Source of the DNA: a bacterium
GTDB taxonomy: Bacteria; Pseudomonadota; Gammaproteobacteria; Methylococcales; Methylomonadaceae
Direction: 5' to 3'
DNA: 37,497 nt
NCBI GenBank assembly: GCA_030591965.1
Contig: JAUVAA010000009.1
Span: 1-37,497, forward strand
The notes under the pieces are model-generated. The model was not told the DNA's origin. It worked only from the letters and a program-made list of their open reading frames with translations, and made no database searches. Position numbers and translations under genes: made by a program. Positions 27,941 to 36,401 of the stretch are shown here, piece by piece. How positions within the stretch are numbered: position 1 is the first letter of the stretch; each line of letters starts with the position of its first letter.

Positions 27941-28516
27941 ATGTATTTTCGCCAAATTTTTCTTAGCGCAAGTTTAACTGCAATTATTGCCAGCGTGATT
28001 TTTAGCTTGTATCAATTTTATTTTATTAGCCCGCTTATTTTTGCGGCTGAAGTTTATGAAGTTGCCCAGCCTATAGCATCTGAACAAGCCGAACCTTGGG
28101 CCCCTGAAGATGGCATCGAGCGTTTCTTCTTTACTTGGTTGGCTAACTTCTTAATGAGTTTAGCCTATAGCTTATTATTAGCTTGCGCAATGGCTTATCG
28201 CGGCCCAAGTTCAGCATTAAAAGGTTTAGCTTGGGGCATAGGTGCTTATCTGGCCATTTTTGTTGCGCCTAGCTTAGGCTTACCCCCTGAAATACCGGGG
28301 ATGGACGCAGCTGATTTGGGCTCACGGCAAAATTGGTGGCTACTTACTGTAATACTTAGCGCTACCGGCCTAGCCGTCTTAGCTTTTAGCCCTCGCTATT
28401 ACAAGGGGGCTGGATTCATTCTTATACTATTACCGCATTTAATCGGCGCGCCAACACCTGAACTTCATGGTTTTAGCCACCCAGACCCGAATGCAGTACA
28501 AGCATTAACAGACTAA
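27941..28516 (+). CDS. cbtA: Cobalt transporter subunit CbtA, ended early by an in-frame stop
   Basis: The product is 191 residues from MYFRQIFLSASL (ATG 27941); an upstream TTG at 27884 would add 19 residues that do not fit the family. CbtA is a multi-helix membrane protein tied to cobalt uptake. Family features here are helix 1 with its F-L-Y pattern, the EPWAPEDGIERFFFTWLAN segment (about 51-69), GLPPEIPGMDAADLGSRQNW (about 112-131) and LLPHLIGAPTPELHG (about 164-178). The frame stops at TAA (28514-28516). It then continues open in the same frame for 41 codons that look like the missing last membrane helix. As it stands the protein would lack that helix and may not work. A sequencing error or readthrough (TAA then TGG) is the alternative. 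Confidence 0.85.
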   Translation: MYFRQIFLSASLTAIIASVIFSLYQFYFISPLIFAAEVYEVAQPIASEQAEPWAPEDGIERFFFTWLANFLMSLAYSLLLACAMAYRGPSSALKGLAWGIGAYLAIFVAPSLGLPPEIPGMDAADLGSRQNWWLLTVILSATGLAVLAFSPRYYKGAGFILILLPHLIGAPTPELHGFSHPDPNAVQALTD

Positions 28517-28642
28517 TGGCACCAATTTGTCCTGCAAACCAGTATTGCAAATGCCTTGTTGTGGCTTATAATTGGCTCAACTACTGGCTTTTTATGCCAG
28601 CGATTTATAGACGACATTTCTCCCTTACAACCCACAGATTAA
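28517..28642 (+). pseudogene. cbtA: Orphaned C-terminal end of cbtA after the in-frame stop
   Basis: Directly after the cbtA TAA, in the same frame, 41 codons run to the next TAA at 28640-28642. The start of this stretch reads WHQFVLQTSIANALLWLIIG, continuing TTGFLCQRF. This resembles the last membrane helix of CbtA proteins, which follows a P-x-A-V-x-L-x-x-x-F-x-x-A-S/T-x-x-N-A-L-x-W pattern. It has no start codon of its own. One base change (for example CAA to TAA) explains the split. Confidence 0.7.
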
Positions 28643-28655
28643 TAAAGGTTCAGCT

Positions 28656-28841
28656 ATGAATACTAATAATTCACTCGCTCAAGAACAAAGCATCACTCTC
28701 GCAAGCAGCAAAAATTTACAACTTTTTGCCGCGGCAGTCCTAGGTATCGTTATTTTATTTGGCGTTGGTTTTGCACCCATGGATATGGCACACAACGCTG
28801 CACATGACACTCGCCATAGCGTTGCCTTCCCTTGTCATTAA
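28656..28841 (+). CDS. cbtB: Cobalt transporter subunit CbtB
   Basis: This 61-residue protein has one membrane helix (about 22-41) and a His-rich C-terminus, HNAAHDTRHSVAFPCH (about 46-61). That tail is the signature of CbtB and a likely cobalt-binding tail. CbtB normally lies next to CbtA, more often before it; here it follows. The start is an ATG preceded by AAAGGTT. The tail's five His and one Cys are intact, so cbtB looks functional even though cbtA is interrupted. Confidence 0.93.
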   Translation: MNTNNSLAQEQSITLASSKNLQLFAAAVLGIVILFGVGFAPMDMAHNAAHDTRHSVAFPCH

Positions 28842-28846
28842 TTTTC

Positions 28847-28898
28847 GGAAGGGGGTTTAGCCGCAGTTCCATACGTAGGGCAGACTTCAGTCCGCAAG
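28847..28898. repeat. REP-like half-sites between cbtB and rfbB
   Basis: GGAAGGGGGTTTAGCCGCAGT (28847-28867) resembles one arm of the REP-like palindromes at 21762 and 25114, but the other arm is missing. A second, different short palindrome GGGCAGACTTCAGTCCGC follows (28878-28895). Both look like eroded copies. The gap carries no gene. Confidence 0.5.
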
Positions 28899-28946
28899 TC
28901 ACACTAAAAACCTAATTATTAACAACACAACCAACACGAGCGCATA

Positions 28947-30011
28947 ATGATATTTGTCACAGGTGGAGCAGGATTTATCGGGGCTAACTTTGCCCTAGAT
29001 TGGCTACAAGAACATGACGAACCCGTCGTTAATATTGATAAACTAACCTACGCAGGCAACTTAGAAAGTTTAGTCACTTTACAAGAGGATAGCCGACATA
29101 TCTTTGCCCATGCGGATATAGGCGACACGGTACTGATACCTGAGCTATTAGCAAAATATCAACCCCGTGCAATTATTAATTTTGCCGCTGAATCCCACGT
29201 TGACCGCTCTATTCATAGCCCAGAAGACTTCATACAAACTAATGTTGTCGGCACCTTTAATTTACTAGAATCTGTTCGTGCCTACTGGTCTAAATTAGAT
29301 GAGCAAGAAAAAGCAGACTTCCGATTTCTACACGTCTCAACTGATGAAGTTTACGGATCATTAGCCAAAGATGATCCCGCCTTTACTGAATTACATCAGT
29401 ACGAGCCCAACAGCCCTTATTCTGCCAGCAAAGCCGCCAGCGATCATTTAGTACGCTCATACCATCACACTTATGGCTTGCCGGTACTCACCACCAATTG
29501 CTCTAATAACTACGGCCCGTACCATTTTCCGGAAAAACTGATTCCATTAATGATCGTTAATGCTTTAGCCGGTAAATCATTGCCTATCTACGGTGACGGC
29601 CAACAGATTCGCGACTGGTTGTATGTTAAAGATCACTGCAGCGCCATTCGCCGTGTAATAGAAGCAGGCATTACAGGAGAAACCTATAATGTCGGTGGTT
29701 GGAACGAAAAACCTAATATAGAAATTGTACATACCGTTTGCGCACTACTTGATGAACTACGCCCACGCGATGATAAAAAAAGCTACACCGAACAAATTAC
29801 TTTCGTGACAGATCGCTTAGGCCATGACCGCCGTTATGCTATTGATGCGCGTAAAATTGAGCGTGAATTAGGCTGGAAACCTGCCGAAACTTTCGACACT
29901 GGCATACGCAAAACCGTACAGTGGTATTTAGATAATCAAGAGTGGGTAGCCAATGTGCAGTCTGGCGCTTATCGTGACTGGGTAGAAACCAACTACGCAG
30001 ACCGCAGCTAA
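28947..30011 (+). CDS. rfbB: dTDP-glucose 4,6-dehydratase
   Basis: This 354-residue extended short-chain dehydrogenase converts dTDP-glucose to dTDP-4-keto-6-deoxyglucose. The NAD motif is TGGAGFIG (5-12), the active-site segment is STDEVYGSL (131-139) with catalytic Asp133 and Glu134, and the Tyr-Lys pair is YSASK (158-162). Length is typical. It heads the rfbBDAC cluster, and its stop overlaps the rfbD start by one base. Confidence 0.97.
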   Translation: MIFVTGGAGFIGANFALDWLQEHDEPVVNIDKLTYAGNLESLVTLQEDSRHIFAHADIGDTVLIPELLAKYQPRAIINFAAESHVDRSIHSPEDFIQTNVVGTFNLLESVRAYWSKLDEQEKADFRFLHVSTDEVYGSLAKDDPAFTELHQYEPNSPYSASKAASDHLVRSYHHTYGLPVLTTNCSNNYGPYHFPEKLIPLMIVNALAGKSLPIYGDGQQIRDWLYVKDHCSAIRRVIEAGITGETYNVGGWNEKPNIEIVHTVCALLDELRPRDDKKSYTEQITFVTDRLGHDRRYAIDARKIERELGWKPAETFDTGIRKTVQWYLDNQEWVANVQSGAYRDWVETNYADRS

Positions 30012-30904
30012 TGAAAATTCTATTATTCGGAAAAAATGGCCAAGTAGGCTGGGAATTGCAACGCAGCCTTGCTCCTTTAGGCGAGGTTATTGCACTCGGC
30101 TCTGATAGCCAAGACTATTGCGGCGACTTCACTAACCTACAAGGCTTAGCCGAGACCATTCAAAAAATAAAGCCAGATATCATCGTTAATGCCGCCGCAC
30201 ATACTGCTGTCGATAAAGCGGAAAGTGAAGCTGAATTAGCGCAAACAATTAATACTGATGCGCCCGCACTATTAGCGCGTGAAGCAAAAATACTCAATGC
30301 CTGGCTTATCCATTATTCTACAGATTATGTTTTCGATGGCAGCGGCAATATCCCATGGCTAGAATCTGATGCGACCGCACCACTCGGTGTTTATGGCGCA
30401 ACTAAATTAGCAGGCGAACAAGCTATTCAAGCCACAGGGTGCAATCATCTCATTTTTCGTACCAGCTGGGTTTATGGCGCTCGGGGTAATAACTTCGCAA
30501 AAACCATGTTACGCCTTGCTCAAGAACGCGATAGCTTAAGCGTTATTAATGACCAAATTGGCGCACCAACAGGCGCAGATTTATTAGCCGATGTCACTGC
30601 GCATGCAATCCGTACAGTACAATCTAAAAAAGAGCTCAGCGGGCTTTACCACTTAGTTGCCTCAGGTGAAACCTCGTGGCATGGTTATGCAGGCTATGTC
30701 ATCGACAGGGCACAAAAAATGGGACTGAAGCTAAAAACAAGTTCAGAATCAATTAACCCCGTACCGACTAGCGCATTTCCAACGCCTGCAGAGCGCCCTA
30801 AAAATTCACGGCTAAATACCGATAAATTACAACGTAATTTTGGTTTGAACTTACCAGAATGGCAAAGTGGCGTTACCCGAATGCTTTCTGAAGCACTGAA
30901 CTAA
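30011..30904 (+). CDS. rfbD: dTDP-4-dehydrorhamnose reductase
   Basis: This 297-residue NAD(P)H enzyme makes dTDP-L-rhamnose, the last step of the pathway. Family features are LLFGKNGQVGWEL at the start (nucleotide motif), STDYVFDG (about 104-111) and the Tyr-Lys pair in YGATKLAGEQA (about 128-138). The start overlaps rfbB (TAATG). A truncated copy of the MITE-like repeat begins right at its stop codon, between it and rfbA. Confidence 0.96.
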   Translation: MKILLFGKNGQVGWELQRSLAPLGEVIALGSDSQDYCGDFTNLQGLAETIQKIKPDIIVNAAAHTAVDKAESEAELAQTINTDAPALLAREAKILNAWLIHYSTDYVFDGSGNIPWLESDATAPLGVYGATKLAGEQAIQATGCNHLIFRTSWVYGARGNNFAKTMLRLAQERDSLSVINDQIGAPTGADLLADVTAHAIRTVQSKKELSGLYHLVASGETSWHGYAGYVIDRAQKMGLKLKTSSESINPVPTSAFPTPAERPKNSRLNTDKLQRNFGLNLPEWQSGVTRMLSEALN

Positions 30905-30972
30905 TTTAACTTTTTTGTAGAATGGGTAGAATGAAGCACCTGCTTTTTAGGTGCGTAGTGAAACCCATCAAC
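30902..30972. repeat. MITE-like element, truncated copy between rfbD and rfbA
   Basis: This copy begins TAATTTAACTTTTTTGTAG and aligns with 7396-7463 of the full copy. Both carry ATGGGTAGA, a hairpin around GCTTTTT, and then TGAAACCCATCAA. The hairpin stem is GCACCT/AGGTGC here and ATGCCT/AGGCAT there, so three pairs changed together. The right-hand terminal repeat is missing. The element starts at the rfbD stop codon and lies 28 bases ahead of the rfbA ATG. Confidence 0.75.
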
Positions 30973-30999
30973 CCAGCCGAATTCATAGAGAGAAATAAG

Positions 31000-31887
31000 A
31001 TGACTAAACGCAAAGGTATTATCCTAGCAGGCGGCTCAGGCACGCGCTTATACCCTGTCACAAAAGTAACCTCCAAACAACTACTGCCTATCTATGATAA
31101 GCCCATGATCTATTACCCACTTAGCACCTTAATGCTAGCTGGAATAACAGATATTTTAATTATCAGCACCCCACAGGACACGCCCCGCTTTCAGCAATTA
31201 CTCGGCGATGGCAGTGACTGGGGGCTTAATCTCCAATATGCCGTACAACCTAGCCCAGATGGCTTGGCGCAAGCTTTCACCATAGGCGCTGATTTTATTG
31301 GCAACTCACCCTCGGCACTGGTCTTAGGTGACAATATTTTTTATGGCCATGACCTTCAGTCATCACTCAACCATGCATCACAACAAACGGCAGGCGCGAG
31401 CGTATTTGCTTACCATGTACATGACCCTGAACGTTACGGTGTTGTCGGTTTTAATAAACAAGGTATCGCAACATCAATAGAAGAAAAACCACTAATTCCT
31501 AAAAGTAATTATGCGATTACTGGTTTATATTTCTATGATAACCAAGTCATCGATATGGCTAAAACACTCAAACCTTCCGAACGCGGCGAATTAGAAATCA
31601 CCGATATCAATAAAATCTACCTAGAACAAAAACAGCTCAGCGTAGAAAAAATGGGCCGTGGTTATGCATGGTTAGATACCGGAACACACGAAAGCCTTAA
31701 TGAAGCCAGCACCTTTATTGAAACCATCGAACGCCGCCAAGGCTTAAAGGTTGCCTGCCCCGAAGAAATCGCCTACCGTAATGGTCTAATCAACGCAGAA
31801 AAATTAGCTGAATTAGCACAGCCACTCGCTAAAAATGGCTATGGCCAATACTTACTTAAATTATTAAAAGAAGACACTGCATTATGA
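31000..31887 (+). CDS. rfbA: Glucose-1-phosphate thymidylyltransferase
   Basis: This is a 295-residue enzyme starting at [12 protein letters not shown] (ATG 31000, GAGAG just upstream). The frame extends back to 30922, but those residues come from the repeat element. It makes dTDP-glucose from dTTP and glucose-1-phosphate, the first step to dTDP-rhamnose. The nucleotide-binding signature [11 protein letters not shown] (11-21) and [10 protein letters not shown] (about 107-116), which supplies the metal-binding Asp, are intact. The stop overlaps rfbC (ATGA). Confidence 0.97.
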   Translation: MTKRKGIILAGGSGTRLYPVTKVTSKQLLPIYDKPMIYYPLSTLMLAGITDILIISTPQDTPRFQQLLGDGSDWGLNLQYAVQPSPDGLAQAFTIGADFIGNSPSALVLGDNIFYGHDLQSSLNHASQQTAGASVFAYHVHDPERYGVVGFNKQGIATSIEEKPLIPKSNYAITGLYFYDNQVIDMAKTLKPSERGELEITDINKIYLEQKQLSVEKMGRGYAWLDTGTHESLNEASTFIETIERRQGLKVACPEEIAYRNGLINAEKLAELAQPLAKNGYGQYLLKLLKEDTAL

Positions 31888-32429
31888 AAGTGACCCCCAC
31901 AAATATTCCTGATGTATTGATTATTGAACCGAAGGTTTTTGGTGATAGCCGAGGGTTTTTCTTTGAGAGCTTTAATCAACAAGCTTTCAATGAAGCCACA
32001 GGGAAAAATTGTCAGTTTGTACAAGACAATCACAGTCGCTCAGCAAAAGGCGTATTGCGCGGCCTACATTATCAGATCCAACAACCCCAGGGTAAATTAG
32101 TCCGCGTTACTAGCGGCGCTGTGTTCGATGTCGCTGTCGATATTCGTAAATCATCACCTACTTTTAGCCAATGGGTTGGCGTAGAATTAAATGCAGAAAA
32201 TCATTGCCAACTTTGGGTACCTGCTGGCTTCGCTCATGGTTTTGTTGTTTTAAGTGAAACGGCAGATTTTCTGTATAAAACGACGGATTACTATGCGCCC
32301 GAATTTGAGCGCTGCATAGCATGGAATGACCCAGCTATTGGCATAAACTGGCCAGTTGATGAGACACCACAGCTTTCTGGGAAAGATCAGCAAGGTACAT
32401 TATTAAAGGATGCTGAGGTATTTTCTTAA
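31884..32429 (+). CDS. rfbC: dTDP-4-dehydrorhamnose 3,5-epimerase
   Basis: This 181-residue cupin-fold epimerase acts between RfbB and RfbD. The catalytic base His62 lies in GVLRGLHYQ, Lys71 follows in QGKLVRV, and the segment [12 protein letters not shown] (about 129-140) holds the catalytic Tyr. Length is typical. It is the last of the four rhamnose genes, with a four-base overlap with rfbA. dTDP-L-rhamnose would feed lipopolysaccharide or capsule synthesis. Confidence 0.97.
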   Translation: MKVTPTNIPDVLIIEPKVFGDSRGFFFESFNQQAFNEATGKNCQFVQDNHSRSAKGVLRGLHYQIQQPQGKLVRVTSGAVFDVAVDIRKSSPTFSQWVGVELNAENHCQLWVPAGFAHGFVVLSETADFLYKTTDYYAPEFERCIAWNDPAIGINWPVDETPQLSGKDQQGTLLKDAEVFS

Positions 32430-32464
32430 CCCTAACTTCCTAGCCATAAATATCAACACAAATT

Positions 32465-32492
32465 TAAAAGCCTTCTTCAAAATGAGAAGGCT
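32465..32492 (-). terminator. Probable rho-independent terminator of the NDP-sugar dehydratase gene
   Basis: On the minus strand, AGCCTTCT (32492-32485) pairs with AGAAGGCT (32476-32469), followed by TTTTAAATTT. No T tract follows it on the plus strand, so it serves the minus-strand gene ending at 32642 better than rfbC. The distance of about 150 bases from that stop lowers confidence. Confidence 0.55.
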
Positions 32493-32641
32493 GAAAGGTC
32501 AGGACAATGCTGTTGACTTAAGAATAAGCTTTTTCTCCGCGGGAGAAGGCAGGGAAGAGCACTTATGCATGATCTAACGAAACGCAGGTAACGCGACCCA
32601 ACATTTTATGAATCGCCGCCTGCCTGACCCTATAATTTATT

Positions 32642-34579
32642 TTAAGTCCTGTCCTGCCCTGCCATCCACAACCAATCACTCACTTCACATTGCGGCACAA
32701 AACCAGAAACTGATTCCATTAATATAGCTCTCATTTCTAAGCAATCATCCTCCTCGATTGCCGTTTTTAAACGGTCCAAACGCATATTAAGCTCTCCCCA
32801 AGGAATAACATCTTCTTCAGCTCGCATAATCCTACAGTGCGCCGTATCAGAAACATTATCACCAATTAATAATTCCTCGTACAGCTTTTCACCTGGCCTT
32901 AGTCCTGTAAAACTAATTTCAATCTCACCATTTGTATGATGCTCATCTTTTACTTCCAAACCGCTTAAATGAATCATCCGCTTTGCTAAATCAACAATTT
33001 TAATCGGCTCACCCATGTCTAATACAAAAACATCACCGCCTTGCCCCATTGCGCCCGCCTGTATCACTAACTGAGCCGCCTCGGGTATGGTCATAAAATA
33101 ACGAATAATCCGTGGATCCGTCACTGTCACAGGACCACCTCGCACAATTTGCTCTCTAAATAAAGGAATAACAGAGCCTGAAGAGCCCAGCACATTACCA
33201 AAACGCACCATCGTAAAGCGGGTATTATGGCCTTCCTCTAAACTTAACCCCTGTAAAACCAACTCAGCAAAGCGCTTAGTCGCACCCATCGTGTTCGTTG
33301 GCCTCACGGCTTTATCCGTAGAGATAAGAACAAAAGTTTCGACATTGCAACTAATGGCAGCTTGAGCAAGGCATAATGTCCCTAATACGTTATTCTTAAC
33401 CGCTTCCCCTGGATTATGTTCAACCATCGGCACATGTTTATAAGCCGCGGCATGATATATCGTTTGCACATTAAAGGTTTCACACACCCTATTGAGGCGC
33501 ACTTCATCTGTGACAGAACCTAATATTGGGATAATTTCAAATTCACACATAGCCAATGCAACAACAGCACACCTAAGCTCCTTATCAATAGAATAAAGCG
33601 CAAACTCATTAAGCTCAAAAAGTATGACTTTAGCAGGCTGTAAAATAATAATTTGCCGACACAATTCAGAAGCAATCGACCCGCCTGCGCCCGTTACCAT
33701 AACCACTTTATCTGTAATATTTGCACTCAATAAAGACTGGTCAGGAGCTACAGCATCACGCCCTAATAAATCCGCAATATCGACTTCTTGCACCTCATCG
33801 AATTTAATTTTACCTTGTGCTACATCACTCATTCCCGGCATAGTTCTCACATGCACAGGATAAGGCTCTAATAATCGAATAATCTCACTTCTACGCCCTC
33901 GGGATGCAGAAGGAATTGCCAATAAAACATCTGTTACCTGATGCTTTTCAATCAAATAAGCTAATGCAGTCATGGGATGAATTCTCAAACCATTGACCTT
34001 CTGCTTATGCAATAACTTGTCATCATCGATAAAAGCAAACGATTTAAACTCTTGCCCACACTCTAATGCAGAGGCCAACTGCACACCAGCACGGCCCGCA
34101 CCATAAATAATCACTTTTTTGGTACAACACTCATTAACCTTATTGTTCACCAACCCTGAATAAACATCTGCTAACCACCAGCGAGCAATAAAACGACTTC
34201 CACCGATAAAAAATAAAAGCACCAGCCAATTTAAAGGCGTTACGGTTCTGGGAACAACGCCTAGTCTTGTTTGGAATACGACAACAGTAAAAACAACTAT
34301 ATACAGTGAAATTGCCTGAAAAATAGCCCATATTGCCCGGCCACCAATGTAGCGAATAATGGCGCGATACAATCCGAATCGAATGAATATAGGAACCGCA
34401 AGAAAAGGGCTAAGGCAAAACAACATCCAGATATCCCCTTTAGGTATATAAAACTCACCTAAGCGCAAGGAAAATGCTGCCCATAAAGCTGACATGACCA
34501 GCACACTATCTACAGCAATTAAGATGGCCGCTTTTGTACGCCGAGTAAGACCAAGAAACCAGAAAGCTAATTTATTCAT
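32642..34579 (-). CDS. Membrane NDP-sugar 4,6-dehydratase (WbpM/CapD/FlaA1 type)
   Basis: This 645-residue protein has four N-terminal membrane helices (about 15-130). A first Rossmann-like domain follows with VIIYGAGRAGVQLA (about 156-169), then a catalytic short-chain dehydrogenase domain with TGAGGSIASEL (296-306). The active site STDKAVRPTNTMGATKR (420-436) has Met431 and Lys435 in place of the usual Tyr-Lys, as known for WbpM-type UDP-GlcNAc 4,6-dehydratases. These enzymes make 6-deoxy amino sugars such as QuiNAc or FucNAc for O-antigen. The exact substrate cannot be fixed from sequence. In Pseudomonas, wbpL and wbpM stand together, and here a sugar transferase gene lies on the same strand about 2.4 kb away. 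Confidence 0.93.
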   Translation of the reverse strand: MNKLAFWFLGLTRRTKAAILIAVDSVLVMSALWAAFSLRLGEFYIPKGDIWMLFCLSPFLAVPIFIRFGLYRAIIRYIGGRAIWAIFQAISLYIVVFTVVVFQTRLGVVPRTVTPLNWLVLLFFIGGSRFIARWWLADVYSGLVNNKVNECCTKKVIIYGAGRAGVQLASALECGQEFKSFAFIDDDKLLHKQKVNGLRIHPMTALAYLIEKHQVTDVLLAIPSASRGRRSEIIRLLEPYPVHVRTMPGMSDVAQGKIKFDEVQEVDIADLLGRDAVAPDQSLLSANITDKVVMVTGAGGSIASELCRQIIILQPAKVILFELNEFALYSIDKELRCAVVALAMCEFEIIPILGSVTDEVRLNRVCETFNVQTIYHAAAYKHVPMVEHNPGEAVKNNVLGTLCLAQAAISCNVETFVLISTDKAVRPTNTMGATKRFAELVLQGLSLEEGHNTRFTMVRFGNVLGSSGSVIPLFREQIVRGGPVTVTDPRIIRYFMTIPEAAQLVIQAGAMGQGGDVFVLDMGEPIKIVDLAKRMIHLSGLEVKDEHHTNGEIEISFTGLRPGEKLYEELLIGDNVSDTAHCRIMRAEEDVIPWGELNMRLDRLKTAIEEDDCLEMRAILMESVSGFVPQCEVSDWLWMAGQDRT

Positions 34580-34608
34580 TTATAACTATAAAATAATAGG
34601 GGAAAATT

Positions 34609-34756
34609 GGCATCTTTCATTTGTGTCTAAAAGTAGTTTACACTTTTCACGATTCAAGCAAACGCGGAGTAAAAAAGCTTTAGCTTTTTCTGTACACAGC
34701 AGTAGCTAAAGCTATTGCACTCCTGACAAAGTGTAAACTGATAAATGAAGGATGCC
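34609..34756. repeat. 148-bp inverted-repeat element (MITE-like)
   Basis: The ends GGCATCTTTCATTT (34609-34622) and its complement (34743-34756) match at 13 of 14 positions. AGTTTACACTTT (34635-34646) pairs exactly with 34728-34739, and a 20-base inner arm (34666-34685) pairs with 34704-34723 at 17 of 20 positions. The whole element could fold into one long hairpin. It has no coding capacity. Confidence 0.65.
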
Positions 34757-34809
34757 GAAAAATTGATGAGTACTCGCTTATTATATGATTGAATTATCGC
34801 GCAGGAAGG

Positions 34810-35019
34810 CTAGGCTGTCGAAATTAACCATTTTATACGTGCTTTACTTTCCCTCTTTTGGATATAAAGAATTTATAGGGTGTGCCGACGCAGGAGGCGC
34901 ATCAGCATCAGCGGCTATTGATGCGCTTCGTTCCTCAGCACATCCTATGGGTTCTATTTTTTGTAGCTAATAATCAGGTTCATAACACCCTTAATAAACA
35001 GGTTTTTTCGACAGCCTAG
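34810..35019. repeat. 210-bp nested inverted-repeat element
   Basis: CTAGGCTGTCGAAA (34810-34823) and its exact complement (35006-35019) bound the element. Inside, GGGTGTGC...GGCGCATCA (about 34878-34904) is matched by TGATGCGC...GCACATCC (about 34919-34945). A 61-codon frame across it (34785-34970) is only the translation of the palindrome. Together with the element at 34609 it fills most of the gene-free gap 34580-35174. Confidence 0.6.
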
Positions 35020-35138
35020 GGCTATCCCATATTTGTCTTGATTATTTTAACCAGTCACCGCTTTAATGTAGACTTAAATCTTAAACCCTTAGATATCTTA
35101 CAGCGTCTTTTCGCCAGTACCCTTAACAACCTAGTAAA

Positions 35139-35178
35139 AATTAATTTAACATTTTTGCCAAATAGACTGAAATGTTAA
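35139..35178. repeat. End sequences of the MITE-like family, collapsed copy
   Basis: AATTAATTTAACATTT (35139-35154) is identical to the left end of the full element at 7394-7409, with 20 identical bases in all if four upstream bases are counted. AAATGTTAA (35170-35178) is its inverted partner. Only 15 bases lie between, so the interior is absent. The hairpin overlaps the stop codon of the HEPN-like gene and could double as its terminator. Confidence 0.6.
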
Positions 35179-35585
35179 GAGTCTATAAAAGCTAAGAGCT
35201 CTTCCAATAAATGATCACAGGTATCTACACTTTGTTTATACCCAGCGCAGTCAATTAAGAAATTATACCGATACTCTTCTGCACAAACAGTAATGACCTG
35301 TAACGCCATAAGATATTGACTTTTATCGGTTTTAAATGATGTGTTAGCCATTAATTCTTCTAACAATTTTTGTAATTTATGGCTTCGACTGTAGGCACCA
35401 AATTTACTTTTTGTTTCTAATAAATGCTTAATGAGTAACTCGATCATCTGCTGGTAATGAAAGCAATGAATAGAGCAATCTTTAATATTTGTTTGGTTTA
35501 AAATATCCAGTGTTATCGCATGCTCCCATGCTTTACCTGCTAAAGTCTCAACATTCTCAAATTTCTCAAATTTTTCTTGATACAT
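35175..35585 (-). CDS. HEPN-domain-like small protein
   Basis: This 136-residue, mostly helical protein has HEPN-like features: an aromatic and His-rich helix (HCFHYQQMIELLIKHLLE, about 40-57) followed by AYSRSHKLQKLLEEL (about 64-78), the position of the family's conserved T/S-H-x-L. The usual catalytic R-x4-6-H motif is not evident; the nearest is EYRYNFLIDCAGY near the C-terminus, without His. It may therefore be an inactive or binding-only HEPN. The ribosome-binding site is TTAGGA. It lies downstream of a classic HEPN/MNT pair on the same strand, with one gene between. Confidence 0.65.
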   Translation of the reverse strand: MYQEKFEKFENVETLAGKAWEHAITLDILNQTNIKDCSIHCFHYQQMIELLIKHLLETKSKFGAYSRSHKLQKLLEELMANTSFKTDKSQYLMALQVITVCAEEYRYNFLIDCAGYKQSVDTCDHLLEELLAFIDS

Positions 35586-35653
35586 ACTTTTAGTCCTAAA
35601 TTATCGAAAAAAATCAACACCTCCACCTATTTTGGTAATCAGTGCAGTGTTTT

Positions 35654-35983
35654 TCAAGAAAACTTATCGATCACTTTTGATAATGTCAGAAAAAAAACCA
35701 TCACCCCAAATAGCATAACCATATTTCTATTGAGTGACTTTTGTATTGTGTGCTCAATACTCACTTTCAATATATTAAACTCCCCCTTCAAACTCGCCAC
35801 ATCCAAAGTTACCTCATTGAGTTTTTCATCAAGATGGTTAATATGATTATATTGTGACTTTAACAAAAGCGTATTAATATCATCTTGGGTTAAGCCCTCA
35901 CCACGACCAAAATTTTCCTCTATCTCCTTAACTTTTGGCGTAATCATTTCGATCAACATATCATCAACTTTTGCTTTATTCAT
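35654..35983 (-). CDS. Coiled-coil protein with a C-terminal membrane anchor
   Basis: This is a 109-residue protein if started at the ATG at 35983, which has GAGAG seven bases upstream; an ATG at 36004 would add seven residues. The middle (about 45-80) has a heptad-like pattern (LDEKLNEVTLDVASLKGEFN), and the C-terminus ends in one hydrophobic helix (about 88-103, MVMLFGVMVFFLTLS). This tail-anchored form suggests a soluble domain held at the inner membrane. I do not recognise a family. It sits between the MNT antitoxin gene (55 bases upstream) and the HEPN-like gene (68 bases downstream). Confidence 0.6.
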   Translation of the reverse strand: MNKAKVDDMLIEMITPKVKEIEENFGRGEGLTQDDINTLLLKSQYNHINHLDEKLNEVTLDVASLKGEFNILKVSIEHTIQKSLNRNMVMLFGVMVFFLTLSKVIDKFS

Positions 35984-36038
35984 AAGCATACTCTCTCGTT
36001 TCATATCCTGACCAATAATACTCCCTTTTGTTGACTCT

Positions 36039-36401
36039 TTAGTTCATATTTTCGTCCTGAAATTTACAACTTAAAGTATCACGAGTATAAATATTCACAC
36101 CAATACGATCAATATGTTCAATTAAATCACTATTTGTTAATTTTTCATATTGAGATAAGTCAACCATATAAGGCAAATACAAGTCATCAATCTGACCTTC
36201 AATTTGCATCAATTCAAGAAACGGAAGTAACCGCCCATTAATTGTCAAATCAATATCTGACCCCACTTTATAAGTACCTTTTGCGCGCGAACCGTAGAGA
36301 ACCACAGACTCAATAGCATCATGTCTTTGAAATACACTACAGAGTTTGTTTAATGTCGACCTTTTTAATCCAAATAATAGATGAGTATTATCTGTTGTCA
36401 T
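36039..36401 (-). CDS. mntA: MNT-type nucleotidyltransferase, antitoxin of a HEPN/MNT pair
   Basis: This 120-residue protein is a minimal nucleotidyltransferase. The signature GSRAKGTYKVGSDID (Gly37-Ser38, ten residues, Asp49-Ile50-Asp51) is exactly the GS-x10-D-x-D motif of MntA antitoxins. MntA is known to neutralise its HEPN partner by adding AMP groups to the Tyr of the toxin's active-site motif. It overlaps the HEPN gene by 14 bases, with the toxin gene first. Full motif conservation suggests it is active. Confidence 0.9.
   Translation of the reverse strand: MTTDNTHLLFGLKRSTLNKLCSVFQRHDAIESVVLYGSRAKGTYKVGSDIDLTINGRLLPFLELMQIEGQIDDLYLPYMVDLSQYEKLTNSDLIEHIDRIGVNIYTRDTLSCKFQDENMN

Noticed and set aside
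34785-34970. A 61-codon plus-strand frame (MIELSRRKARLSK...)
   Set aside because: It runs across a nested inverted repeat and its sequence is the translation of the palindrome arms; no ribosome-binding site is present.
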